From assembly GCA_016722065.1 (NCBI GenBank), contig JADKGX010000001.1:2542001-2606000 (forward strand): a DNA stretch of 64,000 bases, written 5' to 3'. Made by a program: the position numbers and the translations under genes. The notes beneath the pieces were generated by a model. It ran no database searches, had not been told where the DNA came from, and saw nothing but the letters and a program-made list of their open reading frames with translations. Shown in pieces: positions 8,663 to 17,517 of this stretch (positions within the stretch are counted from its first letter, which is position 1; the number at the start of each line of letters is the position of its first letter). This DNA is from Planctomycetota bacterium (GTDB lineage: Bacteria; Planctomycetota; UBA8742; UBA2392).

Positions 8663-9492
8663 TTTCGTTTCTCAAGCTCTGCGCGTACGGCCTCAAGCTC
8701 CTTACGACGGTCCGGGCTTGCGGCGTTTGCAATCGCCAGGTTGACGTCCTGGATTGCGCCTTCCATGTCTTTGCGGTCGGCCCGGCATTCGGCGCGCCAA
8801 TAGTAGACATCGCCGGCTGTGTAGCCCTCCTTGATCAGCGTGCTGAAGGTGGCTTCGGCTTTGTCGTATTGGCGCAGTTGCGTGCTGCACAAACCGGCCC
8901 AGTACAGACCATTGTGGCGATCTTCTCCGACGTTCTGCTCGGCCAGTGCCTGGAACTGGGTGCGCGCGTCGTCAAATTGGCCGCGCTGATAAAGCGCCTC
9001 GGCCAGCAGTTTCACCGCTGGCAGGTAGGCGCGGTTCCATTGAAGGGCGTCGCGGGCGTGTTCCTCTGCCAGTTTGTACTGGCCAATCGCCATGGCCTGC
9101 TTGCCTAACTCGGTACTGGATTCCATCACATAGCCGGCCTGTGCCTGGCGCACGGATGCATCGGCGTTGCGCAGCGCGTTCTTGAATGCGTCGCGGCAGT
9201 CACGCCAGTGCTTCAACTTGTAGTGGCAGCGGCCCAGAAGGTCCCAGGCGCGCGCGTTGTCGGGGTTCCATTCCACGGCTTCGGTCAGTTCCGTGATCGC
9301 CTTTTCGAACTCGCTTTTGTCGTAACGGGCTTTGCCCTCCGCCAGCAGCTCGTTGGACCGCGCAATGTTGGCACCGGGTGTGTTGTCTTTGGCTGCGGGC
9401 TGGTTGGTCGCTTCCTGGCCGGGTTCGGCATTGCCCCCGCCACAGCCTGCCAGGGTCATCAACAGCAGCAGCAACAACAGGGCTCGATACAT
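8659..9492 (-). CDS. TPR-repeat lipoprotein
   Basis: A 277-residue exported lipoprotein. The N-terminus is a lipoprotein signal with lipobox LAGC, followed by a Gly/Asn-rich linker. From about residue 50 onward come tetratricopeptide repeats, such as AITELTEAVEWNPDNARAWD, AEEHARDALQWNRAYL and AEATFSTLIKEGYTAGDVYY. I choose the ATG at 9492 because an AGGA lies 8 bases upstream; an in-frame ATG at 9498 is also possible. It overlaps rsmJ by ATGA. It is probably a scaffold for protein contacts on the periplasmic side; the partner is unknown. Confidence 0.88.
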   Translation of the reverse strand: MYRALLLLLLLMTLAGCGGGNAEPGQEATNQPAAKDNTPGANIARSNELLAEGKARYDKSEFEKAITELTEAVEWNPDNARAWDLLGRCHYKLKHWRDCRDAFKNALRNADASVRQAQAGYVMESSTELGKQAMAIGQYKLAEEHARDALQWNRAYLPAVKLLAEALYQRGQFDDARTQFQALAEQNVGEDRHNGLYWAGLCSTQLRQYDKAEATFSTLIKEGYTAGDVYYWRAECRADRKDMEGAIQDVNLAIANAASPDRRKELEAVRAELEKRK

Positions 9493-9501
9493 GGGCATGT
9501 C

Positions 9502-10779
9502 CTAAATCATGTACAGTTCTGCGGCCTTGCGTTCCAGTTCAGGCCGAAAGTCGGGGTGTGCGATGTTGATCAGCGCGCGGGCGCGCTGGCGAATGCCCTT
9601 GGCATACAGGTCTGCGCAGCCGTATTCAGTTACCACATAGTGCACGTCGCCACGGCTTGTGACGACCCCGGCCCCTTCCAGCAGTGTGGGCACGATGCGG
9701 CTGATGGTGCCGCCGCGCGCCGTGCTGGGCAGTGCGATGATCGGCTTGCCGCCGCTGGATCGTGCAGCACCGCGAATGAAGTCTACTTGTCCGCCGATGC
9801 CGCTGTAGGGCCGCGTGCCCACGCTGTCGGCGTTGACCTGTCCGGTCAAATCAATCTGAAGGGCGCTGTTGATCGCCACCAGCCGGTCGTTGCGCGAAAT
9901 GATCACCGGGTCGTTCACGAAATCGCTGCCCAGGCAGTTCACAAAGGGGTTGTCGTCTACAAAATCGTACAACGCACGTGAGCCCATCACGAAGCTGCAG
10001 ATGGCCTTGCCGGGACGGTAATTCTTGCGCGAGCAATCCATCGCACCGCTGCGTACCAGCGCCACGATGCCATCGGACATCATTTCTGTGTGCAGGCCCA
10101 GGCCTTGGTGGTCTTGCAGCTCGGCCAGCACTGCGTTGGGAATGCTGCCAATGCCCAGTTGCAGGCAGTCGCCGTCGTCCACAAGTCCCGCAATGTGCCG
10201 GCCGATGGCAGCACTGGCGGGGTCAATTGCTTCGGCGTGCAGTTCCGGCAGTGGCGCATCGACTTGCACGGCCGCGTCCAGCCGGCTGATATGGATGGTG
10301 GTGTCGCCGTGCGTGCGCGGCATGCGTGGGTTGATTTCTGCCACAATGTGGCGGGCGTGGCGCAGGGCACCCACGACAACGTCTGCGCTGACGCCGACGG
10401 TGCACCAGCCGTGTTTGTCGGGGGGGCTGAGTTGCACTAGTGCCCAATCCGGCGTCATGCGTTGCGCAAACAGGCCGGGAATTTCGCTAAGAAAAATCGG
10501 TACAAAGTCGGCCCGACCTTGCTGCACGGCTTGGCGCACGTTGTGCCCAATGAAGAATGCGGTGTGGCGAAAGCTGGCAGCGTACTGGGGCGAAACGTAG
10601 GGCGCCTCGCCCAGGGTCAGAATGTGGCAGATGCCAACATCGCGCAGTTCTGGGGCGCGGGCGGTCAGTGCTTGCACGAGGGTTGAAGGCTCGGCCGCGC
10701 CGCTGCCAATGAAGACACGCTCGCCGCTGGCAATCGCGGCTACGGCTTGTGCGGCAGTCTTGAAGGCGGGCATCGTCAT
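9502..10779 (-). CDS. Acetyl-CoA hydrolase/4-hydroxybutyrate CoA-transferase family protein
   Basis: A 425-residue class I CoA-transferase. It shows the N-terminal glycine-rich region ERVFIGSGAAEPSTLVQAL, LQLGIGSIPNAVLAEL, the catalytic Glu in GLHTEMMSDGIVAL, and the C-terminal block GGQVDFIRGA, ALPSTARGGTISRIVP and VVTEYGCADLYAKG. These are shared by 4-hydroxybutyrate CoA-transferase and acetyl-CoA hydrolase/transferase. It moves CoA between short-chain acids, for instance butyrate or 4-hydroxybutyrate and acetyl-CoA. The acceptor cannot be fixed from sequence. It is the first gene of the minus-strand run and faces a 138-bp divergent intergenic region. Confidence 0.92.
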   Translation of the reverse strand: MTMPAFKTAAQAVAAIASGERVFIGSGAAEPSTLVQALTARAPELRDVGICHILTLGEAPYVSPQYAASFRHTAFFIGHNVRQAVQQGRADFVPIFLSEIPGLFAQRMTPDWALVQLSPPDKHGWCTVGVSADVVVGALRHARHIVAEINPRMPRTHGDTTIHISRLDAAVQVDAPLPELHAEAIDPASAAIGRHIAGLVDDGDCLQLGIGSIPNAVLAELQDHQGLGLHTEMMSDGIVALVRSGAMDCSRKNYRPGKAICSFVMGSRALYDFVDDNPFVNCLGSDFVNDPVIISRNDRLVAINSALQIDLTGQVNADSVGTRPYSGIGGQVDFIRGAARSSGGKPIIALPSTARGGTISRIVPTLLEGAGVVTSRGDVHYVVTEYGCADLYAKGIRQRARALINIAHPDFRPELERKAAELYMI

Positions 10780-10917
10780 GTTTGGCCAGCATCGCTGTGT
10801 AAGTCTTTCCCTACAAGGTACCGTGATTGCCGTATTCTTACTTCAATCATGCACGGCAACGCGCACGGCATGGCATTTGCATACACAGGGCCGACCCCGC
10901 CCCTGCGGAGAATACCC

Positions 10918-11319
10918 ATGAAATCGCGCCTTGTTTGTGCCACGTCACTCTTGCTGATGCTGGGTGCCTGCGGGTTGTACGAGTATCCCACCGGCACAAC
11001 GATCCTGACATGGCATGTATGGTTCTCGACATCCGACGTCACGATTGCCGCCGGCATGGCCGAGATGCAACCTGCGGTGTCGGACTCGCTGTCGGGAAGC
11101 GTCAGCCTTGCCCGCTTTGGCAGCGCCCGTTTTGACACGGTCTATGAGCTTGAAACGCCGGCGGCGACAGACTTTTCATTCACCGTGATCGCACGTGGTG
11201 CCGCCAACGTGGGTATGACGCGCCTGGCACTTGGCCACGTGGCCGACAATGGTGTCGTTCCTGGCCTGGGTGCCGAAAGCATGGTTGCCGCAGGCATGCA
11301 CCTGGAAGGCGGCGGCTGA
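10918..11319 (+). CDS. Sialidase-like lipoprotein, N-terminal fragment of a frameshifted gene
   Basis: A 133-residue fragment with lipoprotein signal MKSRLVCATSLLLMLGACG (lipobox LGAC). A beta-rich domain follows, similar to the N-terminal domains of exported sugar-acting proteins. The frame stops at TGA 11317-11319 in the middle of a beta-sheet domain. The next frame (-1) continues the same domain without a gap in sense: HLEGGG here joins LSYNGDLVEVTGDGF there. One missing base near 11311-11316, in GGCGGCGGCTGAG, would restore one gene of about 660 codons running to 12899. This is a mutation or a sequencing error; no slippery heptamer for programmed -1 shifting is present. Confidence 0.75.
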   Translation: MKSRLVCATSLLLMLGACGLYEYPTGTTILTWHVWFSTSDVTIAAGMAEMQPAVSDSLSGSVSLARFGSARFDTVYELETPAATDFSFTVIARGAANVGMTRLALGHVADNGVVPGLGAESMVAAGMHLEGGG

Positions 11320-12899
11320 GCTACAACGGCGACCTGGTGGAAGTAACCGGCGACGGGTTTTCGCGCGTCACGGTGCGTGGCAATATCAGCCAGGATCAGG
11401 TACTGCTGGTTCGTGTGCCGCGTGACAACCAGCCGCCCCTGAACATCGGCGTGCGAATTCGCATCGGCAACCAAAGCGCCATCAACTTGCCGAACTTTGC
11501 CGCGCCGGCGCCCCACCCGGCCATGACCACTTCGGCCATCTACTCGACAAACTCCTGGTATGCCGGCTTGCCCTCGATTGCGGTCTCCGGTGATCGCTAC
11601 AGCGTGGTCACCTACGATGGCGACAACGCGGCCTATGGCCAGCGGCAGCGCCGCTGGCTGCAACTGGATGGCCAGACTCAGGCCGTTACCGGCGGTCAGG
11701 CCGCGTGCTATTCCGACGACGCTGGCGGCTGGCGCGACCAGGAAATTGCTGCGCTGGGCAACGTGCTGGCGGTTGCCTACTGCCAGGCCGGCCAGGTGCA
11801 GGCCGAAATCAGCCTGGATCGCGGCGCCACGTTCCCGATCACGCGCATGATTGAGGACCAGAATGGTTTTGGCGCCCAGCGTCTGGTGCAGGTTGCGATC
11901 GGGCCGGACTATACCCTGGGCGTGCTGTTCTGGCGCTTCAACTACTATGGAACCAGCGGGCAATCGACCCTGTATCTGGTGGAGGGTACCCCGACGGCCT
12001 TTGACGCCAACAACACGCCCACGGGCTACCAGTGGGGCACGCCCCAGAACCTTCATGCCCCCAGCCAGGACGTAACGCCCCTGTTGATGCACATGGAGTA
12101 CAGCCAGGGCGGCGACCTTGCGGTGGCCTTTGGTTACACCTATTTCGCTACCGTGGCCGGCCAGCGAATCAGTTCTGCCCGCTTTCGTTTTGCTGTGCGC
12201 GAGTTCGGGCAGCCCTGGCGCGGCGGAGAAGTCGACCATGAAGACAACGTGGTTCCCAGTGACCCGCATGTGGCCCTGCTGGGCAGCGGATCGACCTTGG
12301 AAGTTTTCTATGCCTACGAAAAGTCCGACGGCGTGCACTTGATGTACAGCGCCAACGCCGGCCTGACATGGCAGACCGGCGCCACCGTGGCCATTGCAGG
12401 CGCCATGCAGCCCACGGTGCACCCGCGCATGGTGGGCGGTCTCAAGCGCGTCGACCTGCTGTACTGCGCGCCCTGGGGCTGGGGATACGAACTGCATGAT
12501 CTGCACTGGGACGATTTTGTGCCCGGGCTGCAGGGCACGCCCTATGGACTAACACAGGTTTCCACCACAGCTGGCGGCACACCACCCCCCGGTTGCCCCA
12601 CGGGCATGCGTATTCGGTCTCTGGCATGGTTTGGCTATGACGCCGTGCTGCAAGGCGACAAAGTGGCGATAGTGGTCCACGAACAAAACAACGACGTCTA
12701 TGGCTGGTGGGGCATGTGGGGCACACCGTTCTTTGGCGGCTGGCCCACGGGCACTGGTGCCCTTGCGGCCACCGGCGGCGCCGCAGCCAGCTATCAGCCT
12801 GCGCCCCCGCCGCCGGTGCTGCTGCCGGGCATGGGCGGGACAGTGCCCACCCCGAGCCAGAATGACCGCAGCGTGATGTCTGTGATTGTGATCGACTAA
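11316..12899 (+). CDS. Sialidase-like lipoprotein, C-terminal fragment of a frameshifted gene
   Basis: About 527 residues in the frame that continues the fragment ending at 11319; the coordinates give the open frame, not a native start. It contains LPSIAVSGDRYSVVTYDG, ISLDRGATFPITRM and SANAGLTWQTGATV. The latter two fit the S-x-D-x-G-x-T-W Asp-box style repeat of sialidase-like beta-propellers. The end is Pro/Gly-rich and closes with SVMSVIVID. It probably forms a surface propeller that binds or cleaves glycans, but catalytic residues cannot be assigned. It converges with the FAD oxidoreductase gene, the stop codons overlapping by 4 bases. Confidence 0.8.
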   Translation: MSYNGDLVEVTGDGFSRVTVRGNISQDQVLLVRVPRDNQPPLNIGVRIRIGNQSAINLPNFAAPAPHPAMTTSAIYSTNSWYAGLPSIAVSGDRYSVVTYDGDNAAYGQRQRRWLQLDGQTQAVTGGQAACYSDDAGGWRDQEIAALGNVLAVAYCQAGQVQAEISLDRGATFPITRMIEDQNGFGAQRLVQVAIGPDYTLGVLFWRFNYYGTSGQSTLYLVEGTPTAFDANNTPTGYQWGTPQNLHAPSQDVTPLLMHMEYSQGGDLAVAFGYTYFATVAGQRISSARFRFAVREFGQPWRGGEVDHEDNVVPSDPHVALLGSGSTLEVFYAYEKSDGVHLMYSANAGLTWQTGATVAIAGAMQPTVHPRMVGGLKRVDLLYCAPWGWGYELHDLHWDDFVPGLQGTPYGLTQVSTTAGGTPPPGCPTGMRIRSLAWFGYDAVLQGDKVAIVVHEQNNDVYGWWGMWGTPFFGGWPTGTGALAATGGAAASYQPAPPPPVLLPGMGGTVPTPSQNDRSVMSVIVID

Positions 12900-14008
12900 A
12901 GCTCGGTCGCGATTTCGCGCGCGACGACCGGGGCCAGCGCAACGCCCATGCCGCCGAAGCCCGCCACGGCTTCGGCGGTTTCATCGATGCTCCGCCGCGG
13001 GCTTCCACCCAGGTGCGCACCGTCAATGAAACCCATGATGCCGGCCCAGTGGTAGTCGACTGCAAAATCCGCGTGGCCCAGAATTACGGCCGCAGTGGCC
13101 TTGAGGTGATCCAGGACTTCCGTGGTGACCTCAAGGCGCGAGGTTTGCTCCTGGGCCCGAAAGCGGTTGCGCCCGCCGCCGAGCAACAGGCGCTGATCGA
13201 CAAAGCGAAAATAGTCGTAGCCATGGTTGAGATAGCCCAGGGTTCGGTCTGTGGCTGTCTTCACGGGCGAAGTGACAATCACCTGGCCGCGCCCCGGCAC
13301 GACTCGGCTGCCCGGGTCAAGTTGCGTTGCAAAAGCGTTCGTGCATACAAAGGCGCGCCCGTAGCGCACCTCCTGTGAGGTGCCTTGCACCTGCACCGTG
13401 GCAAGGCCCTGTGCTACGTGCCGCACCTGCACGTCAAAGGCAAACGGAGTGTCCGGGCAGGCCTGGCGAAGCTGTTGCAGAAGGTCGACAGGCTGCACCC
13501 CGGCATCGTGGGGTTGAAAAAAGGCAGGACGGCGCACGCCGCCCAGGTTGGCATCGCGCGTGGCAAACACGGCCTGGCCCAGCGTGGCGTGAAGTTGGGT
13601 CACGAACTCGCGCTTTTCGTCGTTGATGGGGTCAAAGTCGGTCGAGCCGCAGGGGTCGATGGCCAGCGCCGGAAACTGCTGGCGCACCATGGCCAGTCCT
13701 TGCTGGCGGCGCAGAAACACCTCGGCCACGGCTGGCAGACCCAAGCTGCGCGAGTCCTGCAACATCTCTGAGACCTGCCCGGTGGTCAGAAAGCCGGCGT
13801 TGCGGCTGCTGGCGCCGTAGCTGAAGCCGTCGCGTTCCAGAACCAGCACCTTGGCCGCAGGCCGAAGCTTGCCAAGCCAGTAGGCCAGCCAGCGGCCCAT
13901 GAAGCCGGCGCCGACAATCAGCACATCCACCCGGATTGGCAGCGTCACGGGGGCGGGGGTCTGTGGCGCAAGTGTGGCCTCCCAGTAGCTGGCGTGGCGC
14001 TGGTTCAT
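12896..14008 (-). CDS. FAD-dependent oxidoreductase (DAO family)
   Basis: A 370-residue flavoprotein of the glycine/D-amino-acid oxidase superfamily. The N-terminal FAD-binding motif is VDVLIVGAGFMGRWLAYWLG, followed by VLERDGFSYGASSRNAGFLT. The latter matches the G-A-S-x-R-N-x-G signature of amine-oxidising DAO members. Later motifs are GRAFVCTNAF, VPGRGQVIVTSP and the C-terminal FAD contact VAGFGGMGVALAP. Relatives oxidise secondary or tertiary amines, including N-methyl amino acids. The substrate here is unknown. It converges with the sialidase-like gene and diverges from the methionine aminopeptidase gene 66 bp away. Confidence 0.9.
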   Translation of the reverse strand: MNQRHASYWEATLAPQTPAPVTLPIRVDVLIVGAGFMGRWLAYWLGKLRPAAKVLVLERDGFSYGASSRNAGFLTTGQVSEMLQDSRSLGLPAVAEVFLRRQQGLAMVRQQFPALAIDPCGSTDFDPINDEKREFVTQLHATLGQAVFATRDANLGGVRRPAFFQPHDAGVQPVDLLQQLRQACPDTPFAFDVQVRHVAQGLATVQVQGTSQEVRYGRAFVCTNAFATQLDPGSRVVPGRGQVIVTSPVKTATDRTLGYLNHGYDYFRFVDQRLLLGGGRNRFRAQEQTSRLEVTTEVLDHLKATAAVILGHADFAVDYHWAGIMGFIDGAHLGGSPRRSIDETAEAVAGFGGMGVALAPVVAREIATEL

Positions 14009-14074
14009 GGCCCCACGATGGCATGTTCAACCGGGCGCTTCCAGTTGTCGCGCAACGCGTTAAAGTCGGAGTGT

Positions 14075-15018
<944 letters not shown>

Positions 15019-15022
<4 letters not shown>

Positions 15023-15858
15023 AACCTGTCAACTGGCGCAGGGTACTCGGGCGGCAGCACAAAGGGTTCCAGGGTGCGCCCGTCAATGTCCGAGATGCCA
15101 TAGTGCCTGGCCCAGGTGGCGCTTGCCTGTACGCGCCCGGAATGCTGCATGATGCTGCGGTCAGCGGCCAGGGCGGCAACCACGCGCCCGGTGTATCGTG
15201 GCGTCTCGGTGGTTGGCGGAGGGCTGCCAGAAAACGCGTCTGTCACTCGCTCCGTGCGCGTAAAGCCCGGCAGAATGCCTAACACCGCCACGTTGTGCGC
15301 CTTGAGGTTTTCAGCCATGCCAAATGCCATACGCGCACACATGCTTTTCGCCAGGTCGTAGGGCACGTTGCCCAGAAAACGCCCGTGATCGCCGGCAGCG
15401 ATGTTCACGATCAGCCCTTGTTTGCGTGCAATCATGCCCGGTGCGGCCCGGCACGAGGCCACAAAGTGCGCGCGCGGTCCGGTCTGAAACATGCGCTCAA
15501 AGCGCTCCAGGGGCTGCTTCCAGAACGGGTCGGCAAACGTGGTGTGGTCGTAGTTTTCGTATCCGCCCCAGACGTTGTTCACCAGCAGGTCAAGGCGTTC
15601 GATGCGGCCAAAAAGCGCCTGCACCTGGTCGTCGTCGGCATGGTCGCAGACAATCGCGATGCCTTTGCCCCCGGCCTTGGTCACCAGCGTCGCGGTTTCG
15701 TCGACGGTTTCGGGGCGGTCTTCAGTGCTTGCCCCGGTGCGCGAGCGCCCGGTGACATACACCGTTGCGCCTGCCGCACCCAGTTCAATCGCAATGCCCC
15801 GGCCCATGCCGCGCGAGGCGCCGGTTACCAGTGCCACCTTGCCTTCCAATGGGTTCAT
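15019..15858 (-). CDS. Short-chain dehydrogenase/reductase (DHRS1-like)
   Basis: A 279-residue classical SDR. It has the cofactor motif TGASRGMGRG, the NNVWGG motif near residue 93, and the Y-x-x-x-K pair in VPYDLAKSM. The segment where the catalytic Ser normally stands reads IVNIAAGDHG, with Ala instead of Ser, so catalysis may be altered or a neighbouring residue may substitute. The overall pattern resembles the DHRS1 group. AGGAGG precedes the ATG by about 4 bases. Its stop overlaps the convergent methionine aminopeptidase stop. It heads a group of redox enzymes with the aldo-keto reductase and FMN reductase. Confidence 0.88.
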
Positions 15859-15889
15859 GACGCCTCCTGTGCGCAGGTGCAGGAATTTT

Positions 15890-16723
15890 TCAGGCCGTTT
15901 CCAGCGGTGTTGGGCCGGTGGGGGGCGGGTAAGCGGTGTCGATTTCGCGCAGATCCGCTTGCGTCAACACCACGCCTGCGGCCTGTGCGTTTTGCTTCAC
16001 GCGCTCAAGGTTGGCTGATTTCGGAATCGCCTGCACACCGGCAAATCTCACGGACCACGCCAGCGCAGCTTGTTCCGCCGTTAGTGCGTGGCGCCTGGCG
16101 ACTGCAGCCAATGGCGGCGCTTTGCGCAGGCGGCCTTGATCCAGCGGCGAATAGGCCTGCACCAGAATGCCGTTTTCGACGCACCAGGGCAGCAGGTCGT
16201 GTTCAATTCCCCGGCGCTGCAGGTTGTACAGCACCTGGTTACAGGCGCAGCGGCCCGGAACAAGCGATTCGACCTCACGCATGGCGGCCAGGTCAAAGTT
16301 GCTGACGCCCCAGTGCCGGATCTTTCCGGCTTCGCGCAATTCTTCAAAGGCGGCCAGAGTTTCGGCCAACGGGTGATTGCCGGGCCAGTGCAACAGGTAC
16401 AGATCCAGCGTTTCCACCTGCATGCGCTTCAAGCTGGCTTCGCAGGCTTTGATCGTGCCCCGGCGCGAGGCGTTTTCGGGCAGGACTTTGCTGACAAGAA
16501 AGACATCGTTTCGCCGGCCCGCTATCGCCTGGGCCACCACTTCTTCGGCGCCGCCGCTGGCATACATTTCGGCGGTGTCGATCAACGTCATGCCCAGGCC
16601 CAGCCCCGCGCGCAGGGCCGCGGCCTCGGCGGCACGCGACGCGCTGGCGTTGCCCATGTTCCAGGTTCCCTGGCCCAGCAGGGGCAGCGCGGCGTCAATA
16701 CGCTTGACCTTCAGTGTCTGCAT
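15890..16723 (-). CDS. Aldo/keto reductase
   Basis: A 277-residue NADPH-dependent carbonyl reductase of (beta/alpha)8 fold. The catalytic tetrad is visible: Asp and Tyr in LIDTAEMYASGGAEE, Lys in VFLVSKVLPENASRRG and His in LYLLHWPGNHPL. The NADPH site is VRFAGVQAIPKSANLERVKQN. KIRHWGVSNFDLAAM is the usual substrate-loop motif. The closest named relatives are YajO/YeaE-type reductases. Substrate unknown. AAGG lies 5 bases before the ATG. Confidence 0.92.
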   Translation of the reverse strand: MQTLKVKRIDAALPLLGQGTWNMGNASASRAAEAAALRAGLGLGMTLIDTAEMYASGGAEEVVAQAIAGRRNDVFLVSKVLPENASRRGTIKACEASLKRMQVETLDLYLLHWPGNHPLAETLAAFEELREAGKIRHWGVSNFDLAAMREVESLVPGRCACNQVLYNLQRRGIEHDLLPWCVENGILVQAYSPLDQGRLRKAPPLAAVARRHALTAEQAALAWSVRFAGVQAIPKSANLERVKQNAQAAGVVLTQADLREIDTAYPPPTGPTPLETA

Positions 16724-16752
16724 ATCGCCTTAGGGTGAGGTTCCTGGCCTTC

Positions 16753-17334
16753 TTAGATTTGGGCCAGAGCAACCGCGGCCTTGGCAACGCGCTCACCCAA
16801 GCCCTTGACGCTGGCGGAGGCTTTTTCGTCCTTCAGGTTTCCAGCGTCGTCAAAGGCTTCTGCCGCCTTGCCCAAGGCGTGTTGCTGGGGCAGCACGATC
16901 ATCTGCAAGTGGCTGAGAAACTGGCGCAAAGACGGCAACATGCGTACGCCACCAAAAGCGCCGGGGCTGGCGGCCATGATGGCAGCCGGCTTGTTGGCGA
17001 AGGCGGCAAAGGGTTTCTCGCCCGGAATCGGCCGGGTCAGCCAATCCAGGGTGTTCTTGAGCAAACCCGGAAAGCCTCCGTTGTATTCGGGGCTCGAAAT
17101 CAAAAAGGCCTGATGGGCGCAAAAGATGTCGTACAGCTTGCGGGCGGCAACCGGCATGCCCTGGGCGGCTTCGTTGTCGCCGTTGTAGATGGGCAGTTCG
17201 TGTTCGGCCAGGTTCAACAGTGTCACTTCTGCCCCGGCGGCCGTGGCGCCCTGGGCGGCCACGCGAACCAATTTTCGATTCCAGGACTCTTTGCGGGTGC
17301 TGGCTGAAAAGGCCAGAATCTTGGTTGGGCTCAT
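16753..17334 (-). CDS. NADPH-dependent FMN reductase (flavodoxin-like fold)
   Basis: A 193-residue flavoprotein of the ArsH/azoreductase/ChrR-like FMN_red family. The FMN phosphate loop is FSASTRKESWNRKL, the isoalloxazine-contact motif is ISSPEYNGGFPGLLKNTLDW, and NKPAAIMAASPGAFGG follows. Relatives reduce quinones, azo dyes, chromate or flavins with NAD(P)H. Length is normal. GGAG precedes the ATG by 7-8 bases. A perfect inverted repeat lies 13-31 bases upstream of the start (see its own entry), suggesting control by a redox- or drug-sensing repressor. The regulator is not in this window. Confidence 0.92.
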   Translation of the reverse strand: MSPTKILAFSASTRKESWNRKLVRVAAQGATAAGAEVTLLNLAEHELPIYNGDNEAAQGMPVAARKLYDIFCAHQAFLISSPEYNGGFPGLLKNTLDWLTRPIPGEKPFAAFANKPAAIMAASPGAFGGVRMLPSLRQFLSHLQMIVLPQQHALGKAAEAFDDAGNLKDEKASASVKGLGERVAKAAVALAQI

Positions 17335-17347
17335 GGATATCTCCGAG

Positions 17348-17365
17348 TTGTTCGATATAGAACAA
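17348..17365. promoter_or_regulatory. Palindromic operator candidate upstream of the FMN reductase
   Basis: TTGTTC-N6-GAACAA, a perfect 6-base inverted repeat with a 6-base spacer, lies about 14 bases before the FMN reductase start. The minus-strand spacer reads TATATC, a plausible -10 element, so a bound dimer would cover the promoter or leader. The geometry suits a homodimeric winged-helix repressor (MarR or HxlR type, inference). No matching -35 box is clear. Confidence 0.5.
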
Positions 17366-17413
17366 ACGTGAAAGTGGGCCGACCTGATTCCAGCTGACCT
17401 GAACTTAACAACA

Positions 17414-17443
17414 GAGGGATCGCAGCGTGAGCCACGATCCCTC
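17414..17443 (-). terminator. Probable intrinsic terminator after the beta-helix protein gene
   Basis: GAGGGATCG and CGATCCCTC form a perfect 9-bp stem with a 12-base loop. On the minus strand the stem is followed by TGTTGTT, a weak U-rich tail. It lies 75 bases past the stop of the minus-strand beta-helix gene. On the plus strand GTTTT follows, so it may act in both directions. The long loop lowers confidence. Confidence 0.45.
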
Positions 17444-17517
17444 GTTTTCCGCCCCGATTGGGGGCAACAATCAGGGCTGGATAGGAAACAGTCGAATCGC
17501 CCGCAGTGTTCCCGAAT

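Noticed and set aside
11305..11325. Programmed -1 frameshifting in the sialidase-like gene
   Set aside because: There is no X-XXY-YYZ slippery heptamer and no clear downstream pseudoknot; a missing base explains the data more simply.
13994..14074. Earlier ATG of the methionine aminopeptidase at 13994
   Set aside because: It adds residues overlapping the divergent FAD oxidoreductase start and not found in the family; the ATG at 14075 directly precedes the SEC-C motif.
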